Source: Hippasteria phrygiana
Taxonomy: Eukaryota; Echinodermata; Asteroidea; Valvatida; Goniasteridae
Assembly (NCBI GenBank): GCA_037893225.1
Contig: JAZGUH010000158.1
Span: 248,001 to 312,000 of the forward strand
Length of the DNA stretch: 64,000 nucleotides
Direction: 5' to 3'
How positions within the stretch are numbered: position 1 is the stretch's first letter; every line of letters starts with the position of its first letter. Shown here in pieces: positions 33,210-46,297 of the stretch. Below the pieces are notes generated by a model. The model saw nothing but the letters and a program-made list of their open reading frames with translations, had not been told where the DNA came from and searched no databases. The position numbers and the translations under genes were made by a program.

Positions 33210-33374
33210 CTAGATAGCGAGGCGTCATACTACGGCAGGAAGTATTTGCTAAAGGGCAGCACATGGGTACCCATAAGGAACCGACTCGTAGAGGACCGTG
33301 TCGGCCCGATGTGCCAAATGAAATGTGACAGGATTTGGGATCCGTTGCCAGGATCGCAACAACGCTTGCACTGA
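33210..33374 (+). pseudogene. Possible fragment of a transposase-like protein family
   Basis: A 54-codon frame between TGA (33207) and TGA (33372) reads ASYYGRKYLLKGSTWVPIRN then RLVEDRVGPMCQMKCDRIWD. The order G(R/K).Y...(K/R)...VP.(R/K)......GP.C..KC resembles a cysteine motif seen in a group of uncharacterised invertebrate proteins linked to transposons. There is no start codon and the downstream helix region of that family is absent. The codons look ordered, but the assignment is from memory and weak. Confidence 0.25.
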
Positions 33375-34756
33375 ACTGAAAAGCACATGATTTTTTACAA
33401 GTGATCAATCTTGGTGACTTCACACAGGGACACGTGCTCAGGAAGCAAGATTACAAACAAGATTTGCCACTTAAAATATATGTTAAAAAAAGAAAGAAAT
33501 TGCTGGCCTTGACTGTGAAAATGTAGGTCTCTGACTATTTGTGGGAGGACTTGAGGCAGTGCAGGCTATAGGGAATCTTTTAGCTGCTTGTCCACTCAAA
33601 GGGAATCTGTTCTGGATCACTGGAGACAATCTGCTGTGGTACTCTGAACATATAATTTCCATTTATATGCTGTTCTGATGTTTTTGTGTGTAGTGGTTCG
33701 AGTTACAATGTCATATTTACAACAATGCAGCATTAGTGACAGTTATAAACTGATGCTAACGAGCTATATACCTCTCTAAGCATTTTTTCTCTTTCAGGGA
33801 TAGTAAAGTCTTGTACAAACTACAGTGTGAAATATACCAAGAAAACGCATTGAGGGCACTTTTTCATATTAAAATATACAAATAAAAAAAAGTAAAAAAT
33901 AGTCTAAATATGAAGGAGGGGTAGACAAACTTCACCATGGCAAAAATGTGTGGGGAAAAGAAAAGTCAATAAAAATGTCAAGGTAAAAGGTGTATGAAAT
34001 CATTTAGAGTTTGAAAATTTCAGCAATACAGGCTGTGGTATGATTGGAGTCATTTTCCTTGTTCATGGAATAACACCGCTGATTTTCATGTTACATGTCA
34101 TAAAATTCCAAGCACACACAAAAGGGAGAATGTGATGGTATTGCATTTTGTTTTCGAGCTTGCCATTGATAGAATAGATTGTCTTACAAAAAGTACAGGT
34201 TTAACTGACATGGGAACAGATTGCATTATTCTCATTTGGCAAAGTCTGCCACTCTCAAGCATCTGGATCGAATTGGCTACCACAGATAGCTCATAATTGG
34301 GTCTTTTTCAACAGTTTCCTAATGGCCAGGGTTAATTGGGCGCACCTGTCCAACTACATGTAAGGAGACCATGTGGCACCAGATGGCTCACCTCATCAAG
34401 CCCACAGGCCAGCCAGTCCAGGGTAGGCAGGAGGGGCCCACCCTGGTCAGCCTACCTGGTGGGAACTTCAAAGGGCCCCTTCATCCCGAAACCTGAACGT
34501 GGAGTGTGTCACTAGTGCCAGCCGCCTGGAGAGTCCTTGGTGGGACCAGATTGCACTGACAAGTGGGCCAAACCAGGACACAAGGCTCCTCATTGTAGCC
34601 AGTTGTTGAGTTGAAGTGACCTTCGTGATTCTTAAAAGAGGACTGGGAAGGACCTTCACTACAGAGAAATTTAATTTACAAGATTGCATTGGATGGAAAA
34701 GAAGTTTGACATTTGATAGTGTAACATAGTGTTTAAAAAAATGAAATAAACATTAA

Positions 34757-34944
34757 CCCTAACCCCCTGGGCATTTTTACTAGGAGGTGTCCTAACCCTG
34801 TCAAAATCCAACACTGTGCAGTATACATCATAGCTCCATGTAAAGTAATGGTGCCAAGGCCTTACAGTACTTGAACCCATCAAAATTAGACCATGATTAG
34901 ACAAAACCTGCTTTTGGAGTTTGTAAGGCATGGTGTAGTTACGG
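34757..34944. mobile_element. piggyBac-like MITE, CCCTAAC ends (copy 3)
   Basis: TTAA at 34753-34756 and 34945-34948. Left end CCCTAACCCCCTGGGCA; right end GTAGTTACGG, partly decayed. Interior similar to 10271-10483 (TCAAAATCCAACACTGTG, GGTGCCAAGGCCTTACAGTA). Confidence 0.55.
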
Positions 34945-35233
34945 TTAAGTTAGCATGTGCCTACTACAACATTTATGGTACATGTATTTGATTAATTCCA
35001 ACCCAAACCCCTCCCCCACGGAATTGTCATTCTCAAAGATAGTTATTTTGATAATTGCATTTACACCAAGAAAAATACGTGTAATGAAAATAAAGCTGCT
35101 ATGCCTGTTCTGTTCTCTAACTTAAAAATTCAATTTATTGGATTACCACCTACTACAGAGGATAACTATTTTTGGAAACCCCCCCCCCCCCTCCCCCTAA
35201 AAGAAGAAAAAAAGAATGTTTATGATTTCAATG

Positions 35234-35337
35234 GTAAGAATAATTTCTTGAGGTGACAGATTAAATGTTCCATAACAACGAGGCGATGCCGAGTGGAATT
35301 AGACATTCAATCTGTCACCGAATGAAATTATTCTTAC
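35234..35337. mobile_element. 104-bp short TIR element
   Basis: GTAAGAATAATTTCTTGAGG at the left is complementary to GAATGAAATTATTCTTAC at the right, and the match extends to about 37 bp through GTGACAGATT. The centre contains AACGAGGCGATGCCGAGTGG. Small MITE or remnant of a solo palindromic end. Confidence 0.7.
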
Positions 35338-35803
35338 TATATTCTTTGCTATTTTTGCAGTGCCGTGCATTGGTACGAATAATTCAATGCGCGTGATCAC
35401 CGTTGTTGGCAGGTTTATTTTAGGGATGCAGCGGCGTAATTGATGACTTCTTGTTGGAGGGTTGGAGGGTTTAATTTTGGATGGGATTCAGCTGCTGGAT
35501 GTGTTCCTGAGCATCGCTCCCTCTCCTACCCCAACCCACCCCGCCCCTCCTCACCTCTCCCGTTGCCAGGTTTATTTTAGGGATACACCTATGTGATTGA
35601 TGACTTGCTGTTGGAGGGTTTAATATACATGTAGGATGGAGCTCCAGCTGTGGGATGGGTGCATAGTGTGTTATTAACCATCACCACCTATCCTGCCCCC
35701 CCCCCCCCACCTCTTTCAGTTGTTGCTGGGTTTATCTTAGGGATGAAACTGTACAATTCATGACTTGTAGTTGGAGGGCTGAAGGGTTTAATCTAGGACA
35801 GGA

Positions 35804-35824
35804 GGGGGGGGGGGGGGGGGGGGG
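35804..35824. repeat. Poly-G tract (21 bp)
   Basis: Uninterrupted G run in duplication copy B. Confidence 0.9.
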
Positions 35825-36056
35825 CTCAGCTGCTGGATTGGTGTATGGTGTGTTCCTGAGAATTGCTCTCCTATCCTGCCCCACCCTGTAATATAAATGG
35901 GTACCCAGTACTAGCATGTGGTGGGAGGCCTACTTGTTCTGAATATGTGCCATCTATAGTATGGGAGGAATTAGTCTTTGCTTGGTACATCATGATGTGC
36001 TCTGTTGGTTTTCAGCTCCCTGGCTTAAAAGTACTAGCTTGAGAGGCCAGGAGTAT

Positions 36057-36077
36057 CCCCCCCCCCCCCCCCCCCCC
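36057..36077. repeat. Poly-C tract (21 bp)
   Basis: Uninterrupted C run in duplication copy B. Confidence 0.9.
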
Positions 36078-36108
36078 ATCATGTCTCAGCCTTCCACATG
36101 TGATGGTC

Positions 36109-37726
36109 AATCAGATGGCGAGGATTTATCCAGGTGTTGTATAAAATGCTTTATTATGGGGTACTGGTGAGCGGCTTCAAATGCACAAGTTAGGAGAATG
36201 CATTTATGCTAACTTTAGCCAGCTACAGCTGTGAAATCTGCCTGCATGTTATCCTGAATGTTTAATCAGTGACATTAGAATGGCTTCAAATGCACAAGCC
36301 GCTTGCAATACAAATGCAGTGAATGGTATTTGATTGTGAAGCCGTACAAAGAAGTAAAACCATTGAAGCCTTGAGTTGGGAGACACTTTTGTTTTCTGTT
36401 GTATGTTTTTCTCTTGGAACCTCTTCCTGCCAGACAGAAGAAGGCTGATACATTTTGATTGTAAATTATTCGTTTTCCCAGCAGACCCGTAAACATCCTG
36501 TAACAGATAAATCAGTCCAGTCCAGACAACTTCTTAACTGAAATGGTGGAAGCAAGGTCTTCCAGGAATAAACCACACATGCATCCTTAATCTTGTCATA
36601 TTGTCTAATTATCGACTGGTTCGCAAGGTGCTATTTTTCTCCAGGGCTGGTTTTGCTGATTAAGTTATTAGGTCTTACTCATGCCATTTGCCACACCAGT
36701 AGGAAGTGGTGAAAATCAATGATACATGGGAAAAACAGAACTCGGGATTTACATACATTTGTAACCAAGAGTTAATTTTATGTTAACTTAAGGCACAATT
36801 GACCCATTGTGGTAGAATCGCAGTAGAATCATGCGAATGTAGTTTGTCAAATGTTGGCCAGTCACATTTATAGTGATAAATCGACACAGAATGAGCAAAA
36901 TCTGAGACAGACAAAACTCTCTGCAGAAAATTCCATAGGGTTTTCTAAGGGGCGCGATTCACTTCCAAATAGGGGATAGACCCTAATGCCTCCACCCCTC
37001 CATTCCACTCTAACTAATCCCACTCTATCCCTTACCCTGGCACCAAACCACAGACCTTGTACTCACCAGTGCAGACAAATGATATACAGTGAGGACTAAA
37101 AGTAAACTAAATCGATAGAGCAAATTAAGAACGGAAATTAAGATTTTTGCTTACTTCATCATGTATATTCTGAGAAATTGATTATCAATTATATGATGCA
37201 CGTCTCATAGATTTTGCCTGTCTATATCACTTGACACCTAATTTGGCTCATCCAAGATGTGAATAACTGAATTACTGCCTGTCCTGTGTCCACTGCCAGT
37301 AAAGATTAAAAAACTGCTTGTCCACTCCCTTCGACTTTTTGCAAAATGACACCCATGCTGCATTCTAAGCATATATTAAGCATTTTATCCACTGCTGTGG
37401 GTGGAGAAATTGAACCTTTATTCACCAATATTCAGGACCAATGTTAAAAGGGGTTTTGTAGATTTTCTACCAGCAAAAACTGCCTTTCCAAAATTATTAT
37501 TGCTTGTCCATTTCACAGGTCAACAGATAGCCAGATGAAACAATGGCCCCTATAGTAACCCATATACTTTTAAAAGTGTATAGTGTCAAGAGTTTGTGAA
37601 CTGTTTCTGGAGACAAAAGAAGACAGGAAAGCTTTTAGATTGAAAGTAATCACTTTGGTTTTGATCATTACCAATGCTTACAGTGTTCATACCTTTAATT
37701 CAGATGTCTGGCACATGTAGGTCTTA
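36109..37726. other. No gene recognised
   Basis: Unique AT-rich sequence plus the repeat at 36796-36984. Confidence 0.4.
36796..36984. mobile_element. Diverged copy of the CAATTGACCTATC MITE
   Basis: Begins CAATTGACCCATTGTGG and ends near GGATAGACCC. Shares AATCTGAGACA(G/A)ACAAAA and AATTCC(C)ATAGGGTT blocks with 55268-55443, in the same order. Both termini are decayed here. Confidence 0.55.
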
Positions 37727-38395
37727 AGCCATGTTTCCATTGGACTTTTTCTTCCGCAGCCTCGTGCAAACTTACCGCGACATGCCTCCGTGTAATTCTA
37801 CCGTGCGTTCAAATTTGGACTTTTATAACTGTGACAGAAAGTTTATTTGCCTTGCGAAGCTGGCAGAATGTCACACGTTGCGGGCACTGTGCACAATCAC
37901 CTTTGACCTAAACGGGATAGACGTGGTAACCTAGCGTAATTTTTCGCGCACTAAAATCGCTCAAATCTGCCATGTTTTAAGCAGCGAATGGATGAAAAAC
38001 GTAGTTGTATGCACGTACAGGGTCGTCTGTCGGGTCACTCTGCTGCAAAGTGCTAGCACAACTGCATGTAATCACATGTGGGTGTCCTATAAAACAACCC
38101 AAACCATACCACCATTTTCGTGCACACGCTAGCGATAATCCCTGTGCAGTTGACGTAATACAGGAAGTTGCATTGTTTACACAATAGTTCTATAGTGAGG
38201 AGCTGTTTTCATTGGACTTTTCTGCAGCCACGCGGATATCTTTCTTGACCGTTTTCGGCCAGGTAGTTTTACATCAAAGTCGCGGTAAGTCGACAGGGAC
38301 GTTAGTTTACCGCGTGTCCCCATTGGACTTAATCTTGTCATTCTACAGAAAAGTCGTGGTAGACTGACAAAAATAAGTCCAATGGAAACACAGCT
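37727..38395. mobile_element. 669-bp TIR element, GCCGTGTTTCCATTGGACTT family (copy 2)
   Basis: Left end AGCCATGTTTCCATTGGACT; right end AAGTCCAATGGAAACACAGC. Matches 27922-28785 at both sides but lacks its central ~250 bp with the SANT-like frame, and has ~60 bp of its own near 38035-38095. The central deletion is the usual route from an autonomous to a non-autonomous element. Confidence 0.75.
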
Positions 38396-38831
38396 GTACA
38401 CCAGCTTTTGACCTCTTACAGGTCATCACCACCCAGACCTTGTAAGACCATTACTGTATGTGGAAAAAAACAATCATTCAAGACAGCCAAGGTTGAATGA
38501 AATGTCTTATTAGGCATTTCATGTCTGGGGGACAGTGACTAGGCATTGCTGTGTATGTGCAGATAAAGCAATAACCCTGACAGCCAGGGGAGGGAGATTC
38601 ACCCCCCCCCCCCATCACTGCCAAACAGTAACAGATTTTTATGAAATTAGGTATACAAATGATAATTAATTGTGCAAAATTTCATCGCAAATTTCACCCA
38701 CTGTCGGGAAAAAGTTGCATTGCATGAGAACGGTACCCCCATTTTTGTAAATTTGATGTCTAATAGCCGAAAAAGTCGGAGGCTCAACACGAAAAAAAAA
38801 ATAACACTGAGACACTATTGTAATACAAACA

Positions 38832-38853
38832 GGGGGGGGGGGGGGGGGGGGGG
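38832..38853. repeat. Poly-G tract (22 bp)
   Basis: Uninterrupted G run in unique sequence. Confidence 0.95.
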
Positions 38854-40235
38854 TATGCAATCCACTCCCAGCCACAGCCTGTGGTCTTCCACTGAAAGGC
38901 TGCTGTAAATTATCAGTGGGTGGAATATTCTGGTCGCTCCTTTTGTAAACTATGTGCATCATGGAGCAAGTTTGATCAAGGAAAAATTGGTCAACCAGTG
39001 GTTGATTTGTGACATACTTTACACCAGCGCAATGACAACGAAGTGCGAATAATAGCTAGTCGAACTATGGTGTCACTGTTCCTCACTTCACTTGTCATGG
39101 TTTATTACGAGCAATGTTACTATTGATATGATAAACAGCGCAGCCCTGCCCTGGTCGACTGGTCAACTGGTCAACCATCCTGCGTTTGGGTAAAGTTTGT
39201 CCAACAATCATCGACTATAGTTAACCATAGTCCTCGATTTAACATGCTCACAGATGTTGCTTTGAGTCAGTAACTTAGAATCTGAATCAAGTCACATATT
39301 TGTTGACTTGTGACTCAATTTGTGGGGAAAAAACCCTGTTGACTTGAGTTTTGCAGAAAAAATGACTCTATTATTCACGTTATTATTCATGTTATTGAAA
39401 TATATTTATTTTTAGCTACATGTGCAGATTAACTTAATGTAAATTTTAACCAATCAAAACAACAGGAAATTACTAAATTTGAGAAACAAGATTAAGGAAT
39501 GATGAAACTTTCAGCTGGAAAATGTTTGCATTGCTTCCTCAAACTTGCTAGCACTTGAAGGAAACCTAAGTTTGACTATTGAAACTAACTATCTGCCCTT
39601 CATTTATTTCTCCTTTTTCCTACATTGTACGTTGTCTCATCAGTGTAGTACTAGTAGCACTGGTCTCCCCTGGGTACAGCATCAAATTGAGACATGGACT
39701 ACGATAGACATAGAATGCTTGGTACCTTCACTATCTTTAAGGTGAATAAGCTTTTGCATAATTTGTCCAGTCTGCAATGTTACTGACTGAAAATGCAAAC
39801 ATTTCAGTAATTACATCAGGATGTTATCAGTGACATGAGTATATGTTATCAGTAGATGTAATTAACTGCACTGTTGAATTTTAGTGATGCTACATGTATA
39901 TCCTGGAATTGTTTTTGTCAAGTCTTCCTCATTGTACAATAAAACGTTCAAGCAGCGTGCAGGCCTTTGCAGATAGTATTAGTTTACAGTTTACATTCCA
40001 TTCCTGAATCACCAATGCAAACTAAGTTGGGGAATTAAACTTGTGAGTTTATGCCCAATTACATGAGATTGTGCACGGACACCGTTTTGAGAAGTGCAGC
40101 TGCTCATGGCATTGTTCACACATTGTCTCCAAGGCTCTTGGGGAAACTTTCAGCCAATGAAAGGTGATCAAATCCAGTGGCTGCATGCTTAATATGCTTG
40201 CAGGAAACAAGATTAGTACTTGCTTACTTCTTTGT

Positions 40236-40240
<5 letters not shown>

Positions 40241-40266
<26 letters not shown>
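40241..40266. repeat. Poly-C tract (26 bp)
   Basis: One of the two longest homopolymers in the window. Confidence 0.95.
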
Positions 40267-41456
40267 AGGTGCACCCCCCAATGCCTGCTTTTACACCTAA
40301 CTAAACAAAATGTAAAGGGAAATTGTCCTAGATTAGCCATGGCAGGAATGTAAGGTTCCGTCTGGAGATGGATTACATGTTACCAGTGCCAAGCACAGTG
40401 CCAAGCAGTTTGTTTATTGTAAGCACTTCCATCTGCCATCAAACATGTTGCTCAGATGCTCAGACCATTCTTCCTCCATGCTCAGACCCATGCTCAGACT
40501 AAATTGGAAGTTTTTGCACGTACATGTGTATGTAATTCAGATGTCTGTAAACACTGTATTAAGGGGGAAAAAAGCTACGAAAAAAGGATATCAATTGCAG
40601 CAGTCAAGCTACATGTTAACATTGTCCGGAATTGCATTTGACAGCTATCTGTAACTTCCTAGAGCAGGGTTTTAGTGAACAGGGAAAATACTTACACATT
40701 ACTAAAATCTGTTTGGATTTGAAGATGAAAGAGTATTTTTCCAAGTAAGTTTTTCAAAGAGTGTGAGCACATAATTTACTAATAAGAACAGAATATTTAA
40801 GTTTAATTTTGAGCTATTTCCTTCACAGGAGAATTTCTTACCTTGTATGATTAGTCAGCACAGCAGTAGGCTTAATCACGCAGGTTTCACTGGTGCTGGC
40901 AGAGAACAGAATATTTTCCAAGGATGTGGGAACAAGATGATCTCAGAAGTGTTCTGTCACCTCTCTCTGTCTCTCGCTTGCAACCTTGTTGTGTCACCGA
41001 GGGCATTAATCCTATGCTGCTGATGCTATCTGCTTAATAATCCCGACCAGTGGGACAGTGTTGTAATGCAACTCGAGGTCAAATCAAAGGTCACTTTTAC
41101 AGGAAGTTGTTGGTTGACCTGGGATAGGCTGCGGCAAAGATGGTTGGATGGTGTTCAGATCGTTGCATATCTAGTTCTTAATATGCAGTTAGAATAATGT
41201 GAATGCGTTGATAATCAAAATGTAGTTTTTCAGTCTTGATAGCAATCTGCATAATGTCTGGTCATGGGTTATTACTATTACTTAGGGTGTCTTTCTGAAA
41301 AACCTACCAGACATATTACACTTGAAAATATCTTATATCAATATTGTACCCTCAATAACAGGGAAATAAATATCTGCCAGGCAAAGGTCTAGCTACGTGT
41401 TCGGACACGCTTCAAATGAATCTGCATGCCTCCAACGGGGCAATAAAGCCTTGCTG

Positions 41457-41475
41457 TACACACACACACACACAA
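41457..41475. repeat. (AC)n microsatellite
   Basis: About nine AC units. Confidence 0.9.
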
Positions 41476-43523
41476 GCTCTACGACGTTGATGGCATGACT
41501 GGTGGTGAAAACAATACATAAATAGACTCAGGACGGGGAATCCAGGCACTACGTCAGAAATATATATTGCCCTGACAAGTTTGGACAGTGTGGGCAATGT
41601 GTATACAAAGTCGCACGTGTGGCATTGCACAATGCGGGCAATTCTATATCGTTATTATTGTTGAGGTGTCATTGACTGTTTGTGTGTGGGAGCAGTGACA
41701 ATATTTCTCTGGCAGTGTGCATAAAAGCCTACAGTTTACTCACCTTTCACGTGATGAATACGGGTTGCATTCCTGATCAACCGCCGTGTTAAATACGCTT
41801 TTTAGTTCATCGGTCAGAGACGCCTTTTAGGAACGAAACTCAGTGTAATATTTCCGTGACTTGGCAAGTAGTAGACCAAGAGAGTCATGCAATGTTGCAG
41901 GTTAGTTGCACAACACAATCCAGTCCCTAGGCAGAGATAACTCTCATGCCCTGGCAAGACTTTCAGCACTCCATATGATCTCCTCCTGTTCTTGAAGATT
42001 CCTCCTTTGAGGTTGCGTGTTTAGTCACACAATTTCACCAGATTCATTCCCACACAATACTGGGGGACAATTCAACTCAAATGCCTTTGTCTGCTGTGTT
42101 TTTCACACTTGTCAGTGAAGACAGACTCGCTCCTGTCAATCTAGAATTTTTCCTTTATGTGGGCTCATTTAATTCTGGTCATTCACACTCGATCTGAGAA
42201 GGCAGGAGACAAGTTGCATTCTTGAAGTCCAAGGATGGTGCTTTAATCCTTCCTCAGTTGAGGAAGCAGTACACGGAAAACATTGGAGAACTAGTCCAAT
42301 GAAGAGGAACTGTGCAGGTTGTTCGCTAGCAAACTGGGTTGATCAGTCGACCCCTGTGGTGGTTTCACAAGTGTTAACCAGGCTCCCACTATCTTACTAA
42401 ATCTGTAGCTTGTCCTTGAGTGAGTGAGCTGAGACAATACTTATTCATCAATGAGGGGGGTTTGATCCACCTATTGGACTGTCACTCACTCCTCTGGACA
42501 GCTGATAAAAGGGTGCTCCGGGTAAGACTGGGCTGTCCTCTGGCCAAGAGCAGATCTATCCCCAGCTGTAGCAGAAGCTTAGTGCCAGGCTATAATTGCT
42601 AAATCCAGGATGGTGAGCAATGCCATTCCATGTTGCTCCACTGATCACCAAGTTTTTGCTTTGCATATGTGTCAGCCATGTAATAAACTATTTCCTGGGT
42701 TTTAGGCTAAGAAGAGATTTAGAAGTTACATGTGGATTGAATGCTGTTTATCATAGGGTACACATTCTGTGGGCACCTAAACAGTTTCTAGTCATTACTT
42801 TCCGCATGGAGGAAGTGCTCCATGGTTTCAGCATTCAGTTTCTTGGTAAGAAAACAATGTCGATTTGGAAATTGCTGTAAATCCTGAAGTTTACTTGTAA
42901 ATAAATGATACGTTGGTGCATGGAGGAAGGATGCAAATCCAGCCTGTCTCTCAAAATTACTTATGGTGGTACAAAATGGAGTTAAAATCGGTTGACTGTT
43001 GAAGGCTTGAATGAATTCTTATAATGACGATGATCACATAATCGCTACACGTAACAACGCGACACAAATCTACTTTATGAATGGAATGCTGTTACCTTTC
43101 CAGCCAACGAAAGATGTTCCATTCAAAACATGCTATCAGGAAACAGTCATCATATCGACTGTGAAATCTTTGAAGGGGTCACGCAGTGTCTCAATATCCC
43201 TCTTTTTTAGTTTGCTCTCTATCTCTCAAGCTTTTCAAATAAAAAGAAAATAAACAAATAAACTGTTAACCAAAAGATGTTTTGTATGTACGTGAAATAC
43301 CAGTACAACTGTCAAAATGTGCTGGTCACTATTAAATACTCAGTCTGGTGCCCTGCACTTTGCAGTTAATGCGTGATCACAGTGATAAGAGGAGCAAGGT
43401 TCCATTATGGTGCGCACAAATAAAAGGTAATCCTAGGTGTGAGTAGTGTTATCATTTGTTTCAAATAAAGTTTGTGTACTCATTGCTTTTAGAAAACGTA
43501 TTTTGAACGATTTTGTTGAAATC

Positions 43524-43583
43524 ATTTTACTTTTATCCAATTCATTACCATTTTACTTTTATCCAATTCATTACCATTTTACT
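43524..43583. repeat. 26-bp tandem repeat
   Basis: The unit beginning ATTTTACTTTTATCCAATTC occurs twice exactly and starts a third time (43524, 43550, 43576). Confidence 0.9.
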
Positions 43584-44856
43584 TGGACTCTTTTTCAGCT
43601 CAATTTTCCAGTAAAATGTATTTTGTCCTTTGACTTTTGGATTTGAAAATGAAGGTTGTGTCAAACTGAAGAGAAAGAAAGTGTCTTAGTAGCATGATTT
43701 TTACATCAACGGTAAAAAAATAAAGAAATAAATGACTTTAACATACATTGCAATAGGATTCAGCCACATTTGCCACATCTAAACTAAACTTACCACAAAT
43801 GACACAGAGTTCCTTTCTTTTGCACGACACATAAACTTCAACTGCAGAAAAAAATACCCAGACAAATTCTCTAGTCTTTACAGGTCACTTATCAGTCCTG
43901 CCGCCTGGCACCACTGACACCCATTGTAATCTCGCATCAGTCTGTGCCGCTCTTTTCATCAGCTCAACCACTGAGCCAGTCCCCCTTCTCACCCTTCTCT
44001 ATAGCCTTGTTATCAAGTTCTAGTTTATTCCAGGGATAATGTTAGTGCCACAGTGCCCTGGATGCCAGGCAGTTAGTTGATCTACCCCTGCCCAGACAGG
44101 CCACGGGCCTACATCAACCAGATTGTGTTACAGGGGCCCTACATTACAGGCCCTGAGGATTAGAAGTGATTCCTTTGATAGATAGACTATTTACTTGTGG
44201 TTGGGTTCCAGCTGGCCCACCAAGTCTTTTGTATATCACATTCCTCTTGTTGGCTTTTGTTGTAGGGCATTGGTCATAGCATTGTTTATCTTGTAAAAAG
44301 TGACCCCTCTCCCTGTTGGGAGGGGAGGGGTAGAGTAATGGTACTTATTAACAAAATACTTTAGTTTAGACTGGTACTCCAAAACAAGGATCATATAATC
44401 ATGTAGAAGAAAACCAGCATTGGAACCATAGAGAATTACCTCCTGACCCAAATGATCAATTACATCTGATAACGACCATTGGTTTTTACAATGGCACATG
44501 TCTGATTAATTTCAGCCCATCCCAGCTCATTGTGGATAGCCTACATGTACTCACGCAATACGTGGAAATCCATGCTTGAATCAAGTCCTGTTCAAAATCC
44601 GGTTGATTGTTGAATGTTGACCATTAAGTGTTACTTCTAAATAGGACAAAAGAAGGTACATGTACCCTAACAGAAAAACACCCTCAAACACAGCAGAGAA
44701 GAATGGAAACAAACTGCAGAGGTTTTCCTACCTCCATGATGTAGACCTGTGCCAATTTTGATTTAAATTCTGAATGAAGTACATGTCAATGGGAAGATCT
44801 ACCTTTATGGCTTGCAGCTAGCGGGTAGTGGGCATGGTGGCATACATGTAAGGGGT

Positions 44857-44874
44857 GGGGGGGGGGGGGGGGGG
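44857..44874. repeat. Poly-G tract (18 bp)
   Basis: Uninterrupted G run, followed 30 bp later by a poly-C run (44906-44919), so the two could pair. Confidence 0.9.
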
Positions 44875-45738
44875 TGTCTGCATAGGGTCCCTGCCCCAGC
44901 TCAGGCCCCCCCCCCCCCCATTGGAGATTGCATTTGAGCACCAGAAAAATTACTATTTTCTCCATGCAGTGCTCCCTTCTGAGTTCCTCTCTGCAAATTG
45001 GACCCCAGTTAACCCACCGAGTGGCGGTAAAGGGCTAATCAAATGTTGTTTCAAATCATTTCAGCTTTCACCCTCCCCAACGGAAACGCGGTCCGAGAAC
45101 CGATATGTTGGTTACTATGTACTAAAATTTCAATATTTCTCAAAGGTTATGAAAGATTATGATGTACAAGGGCATGGTACCCGTTTCATGGCAAAGTGAC
45201 ACAGCCATCCACATCCATAGATCAGTTGGCTCGCTGAGCGCGGACCTACAGCCATCAAGCCTTGCGTGACAGTTCTGATGTAAATAAGTATGCTATATTT
45301 AGGCTGTTGTTTTTCCAACAGGCCAATTAAGAAGCAGTGTGTATACATCGGCCCAGTACTAGTTTTTTTCTCCTCTTTCTTTCTGGGGGTAACGGGGTTT
45401 GCCAGTGCCCTAGCCAGCTGAAACCAATAAAGTTCAATGCTAAGGGTTTATTGCAAACACTGCCGAAACCCCATGGGGATCCACTCAAAAGGAAAGGAGT
45501 GTGTCATTTTTGCCACTTGGGACAATGAGTACTTTGTGAATTAATTACATCACTTGTGGAAATCCTAAAACAACACTTGAAGCAGTTGCTTATGTGATAC
45601 AGGTATGAAACTTGTTTTGCATACAATGTCTATTGTATCAAGTATTTCCAGCCGCCCTAAAAAAGAAGCCCTTTTGTGCTTTTACACAGCTAATATGCAA
45701 GTACACACTCGGGGCTGTGACTGAATGATATAGGACCA

Positions 45739-45960
45739 TTTTCACGGAGCTGTTAAGCACACAAATTTGCTTATAAACATGTTGCTTAGCTAAAACAGGT
45801 TACTATCTGTATCTGTTACTATCTATAATGTACAACAGATGAATACCAGTCATTTAAAGTGGTATACATTACATAGAAATGTGGTTGTTAATCCTGTTTA
45901 TTTACCAAGGCAGACTTTTCATGCTAAAACAAATGTGTGTGCTTATAGCTCTGTGAAATT
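45739..45960. mobile_element. ~220-bp TIR element, TTCACGGAGCTGTTAAGCAC family
   Basis: TTTTCACGGAGCTGTTAAGC at the left is matched by the complement of GCTTATAGCTCTGTGAAAT at the right, extending through ACACAAATTTG. The interior has GCTTAGCTAAAACAGG-type motifs. Weak relatives are suspected near 6190-6310, 10794-10985 and 26075-26120. Confidence 0.65.
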
Positions 45961-46233
45961 TGCCATTGGAATGGGCACACCTTCCCAAACTCCTTGATTG
46001 TTTCCACCCAAGTAAACAACAGCTGCCTCACGTATGGGTACGTTCAGACTATCAGGAATATGAAACCCACCTAATCAGATATGCACACAGTATGCCAACA
46101 TTGTCCTGACATTCATTAATTGCTGTCTCAGGTTGCTGTTCCAGTCAGTTAAGGGATCGGCCTTATAATAAAATAGACTCCAAAAAATGTTCATAGAAAG
46201 CACTGAATTATCTTCATGTGTAAATTCTTATAA

Positions 46234-46254
46234 CCCCCCCCCCCCCCCCCCCCC
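46234..46254. repeat. Poly-C tract (21 bp)
   Basis: Uninterrupted C run. Confidence 0.95.
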
Positions 46255-46297
46255 TGAAAGAGAAACCACAATGGAAACTTGACTAGGTAGTTTTTAG

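Larger units (their letters stand above)
32768..35233. other. Spacer between the duplicated segments; no complete gene
   Basis: Holds the broken frame at 33210-33374 and a piggyBac-like MITE at 34757-34944. A 100-nt open segment near 34330-34428 lies between a possible acceptor (CCTAATGGCCAG) and a possible donor (GTAGGC); its translation is not recognised. A poly-C run lies at 35179-35191. Confidence 0.4.
35403..36108 (+). repeat. Segmental duplication, copy B
   Basis: Matches 32081-32767 in direct orientation, 3.3 kb downstream. Copy B has an extra TTGGAGGG unit near 35456 and longer homopolymers. Both edges are abrupt and flanking sequence is unrelated. No TG...CA ends, primer-binding site or polypurine tract between the copies suggests LTRs. 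Confidence 0.9.
38396..45738. other. 7.3 kb without a recognisable gene
   Basis: Mostly unique sequence with poly-G/C runs (38602-38613, 38832-38853, 40241-40266, 44857-44874, 44906-44919), an (AC)n tract at 41457-41475 and a 26-bp tandem repeat at 43524-43583. Around 38985-39185 GGTCAACCAG / CTGGTCAACC motifs bracket a ~200-bp stretch that may be another decayed TIR element. No exon with good signals was found. Confidence 0.4.

Noticed and set aside
4939..34760. CCCTAAC motifs as internal telomere sequence
   Set aside because: Each occurs once at a TTAA boundary with a matching complement at the other end, as element termini, not as tandem hexamers.
32081..36108. Direct repeats as LTRs of a retrotransposon
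   Set aside because: No TG...CA ends, primer-binding site, polypurine tract or pol-like frame between them, and the repeats are internally tandem.
44857..45199. 114-codon frame starting with Gly-rich residues
   Set aside because: Its start is the translated poly-G tract and the rest has no recognisable domain.
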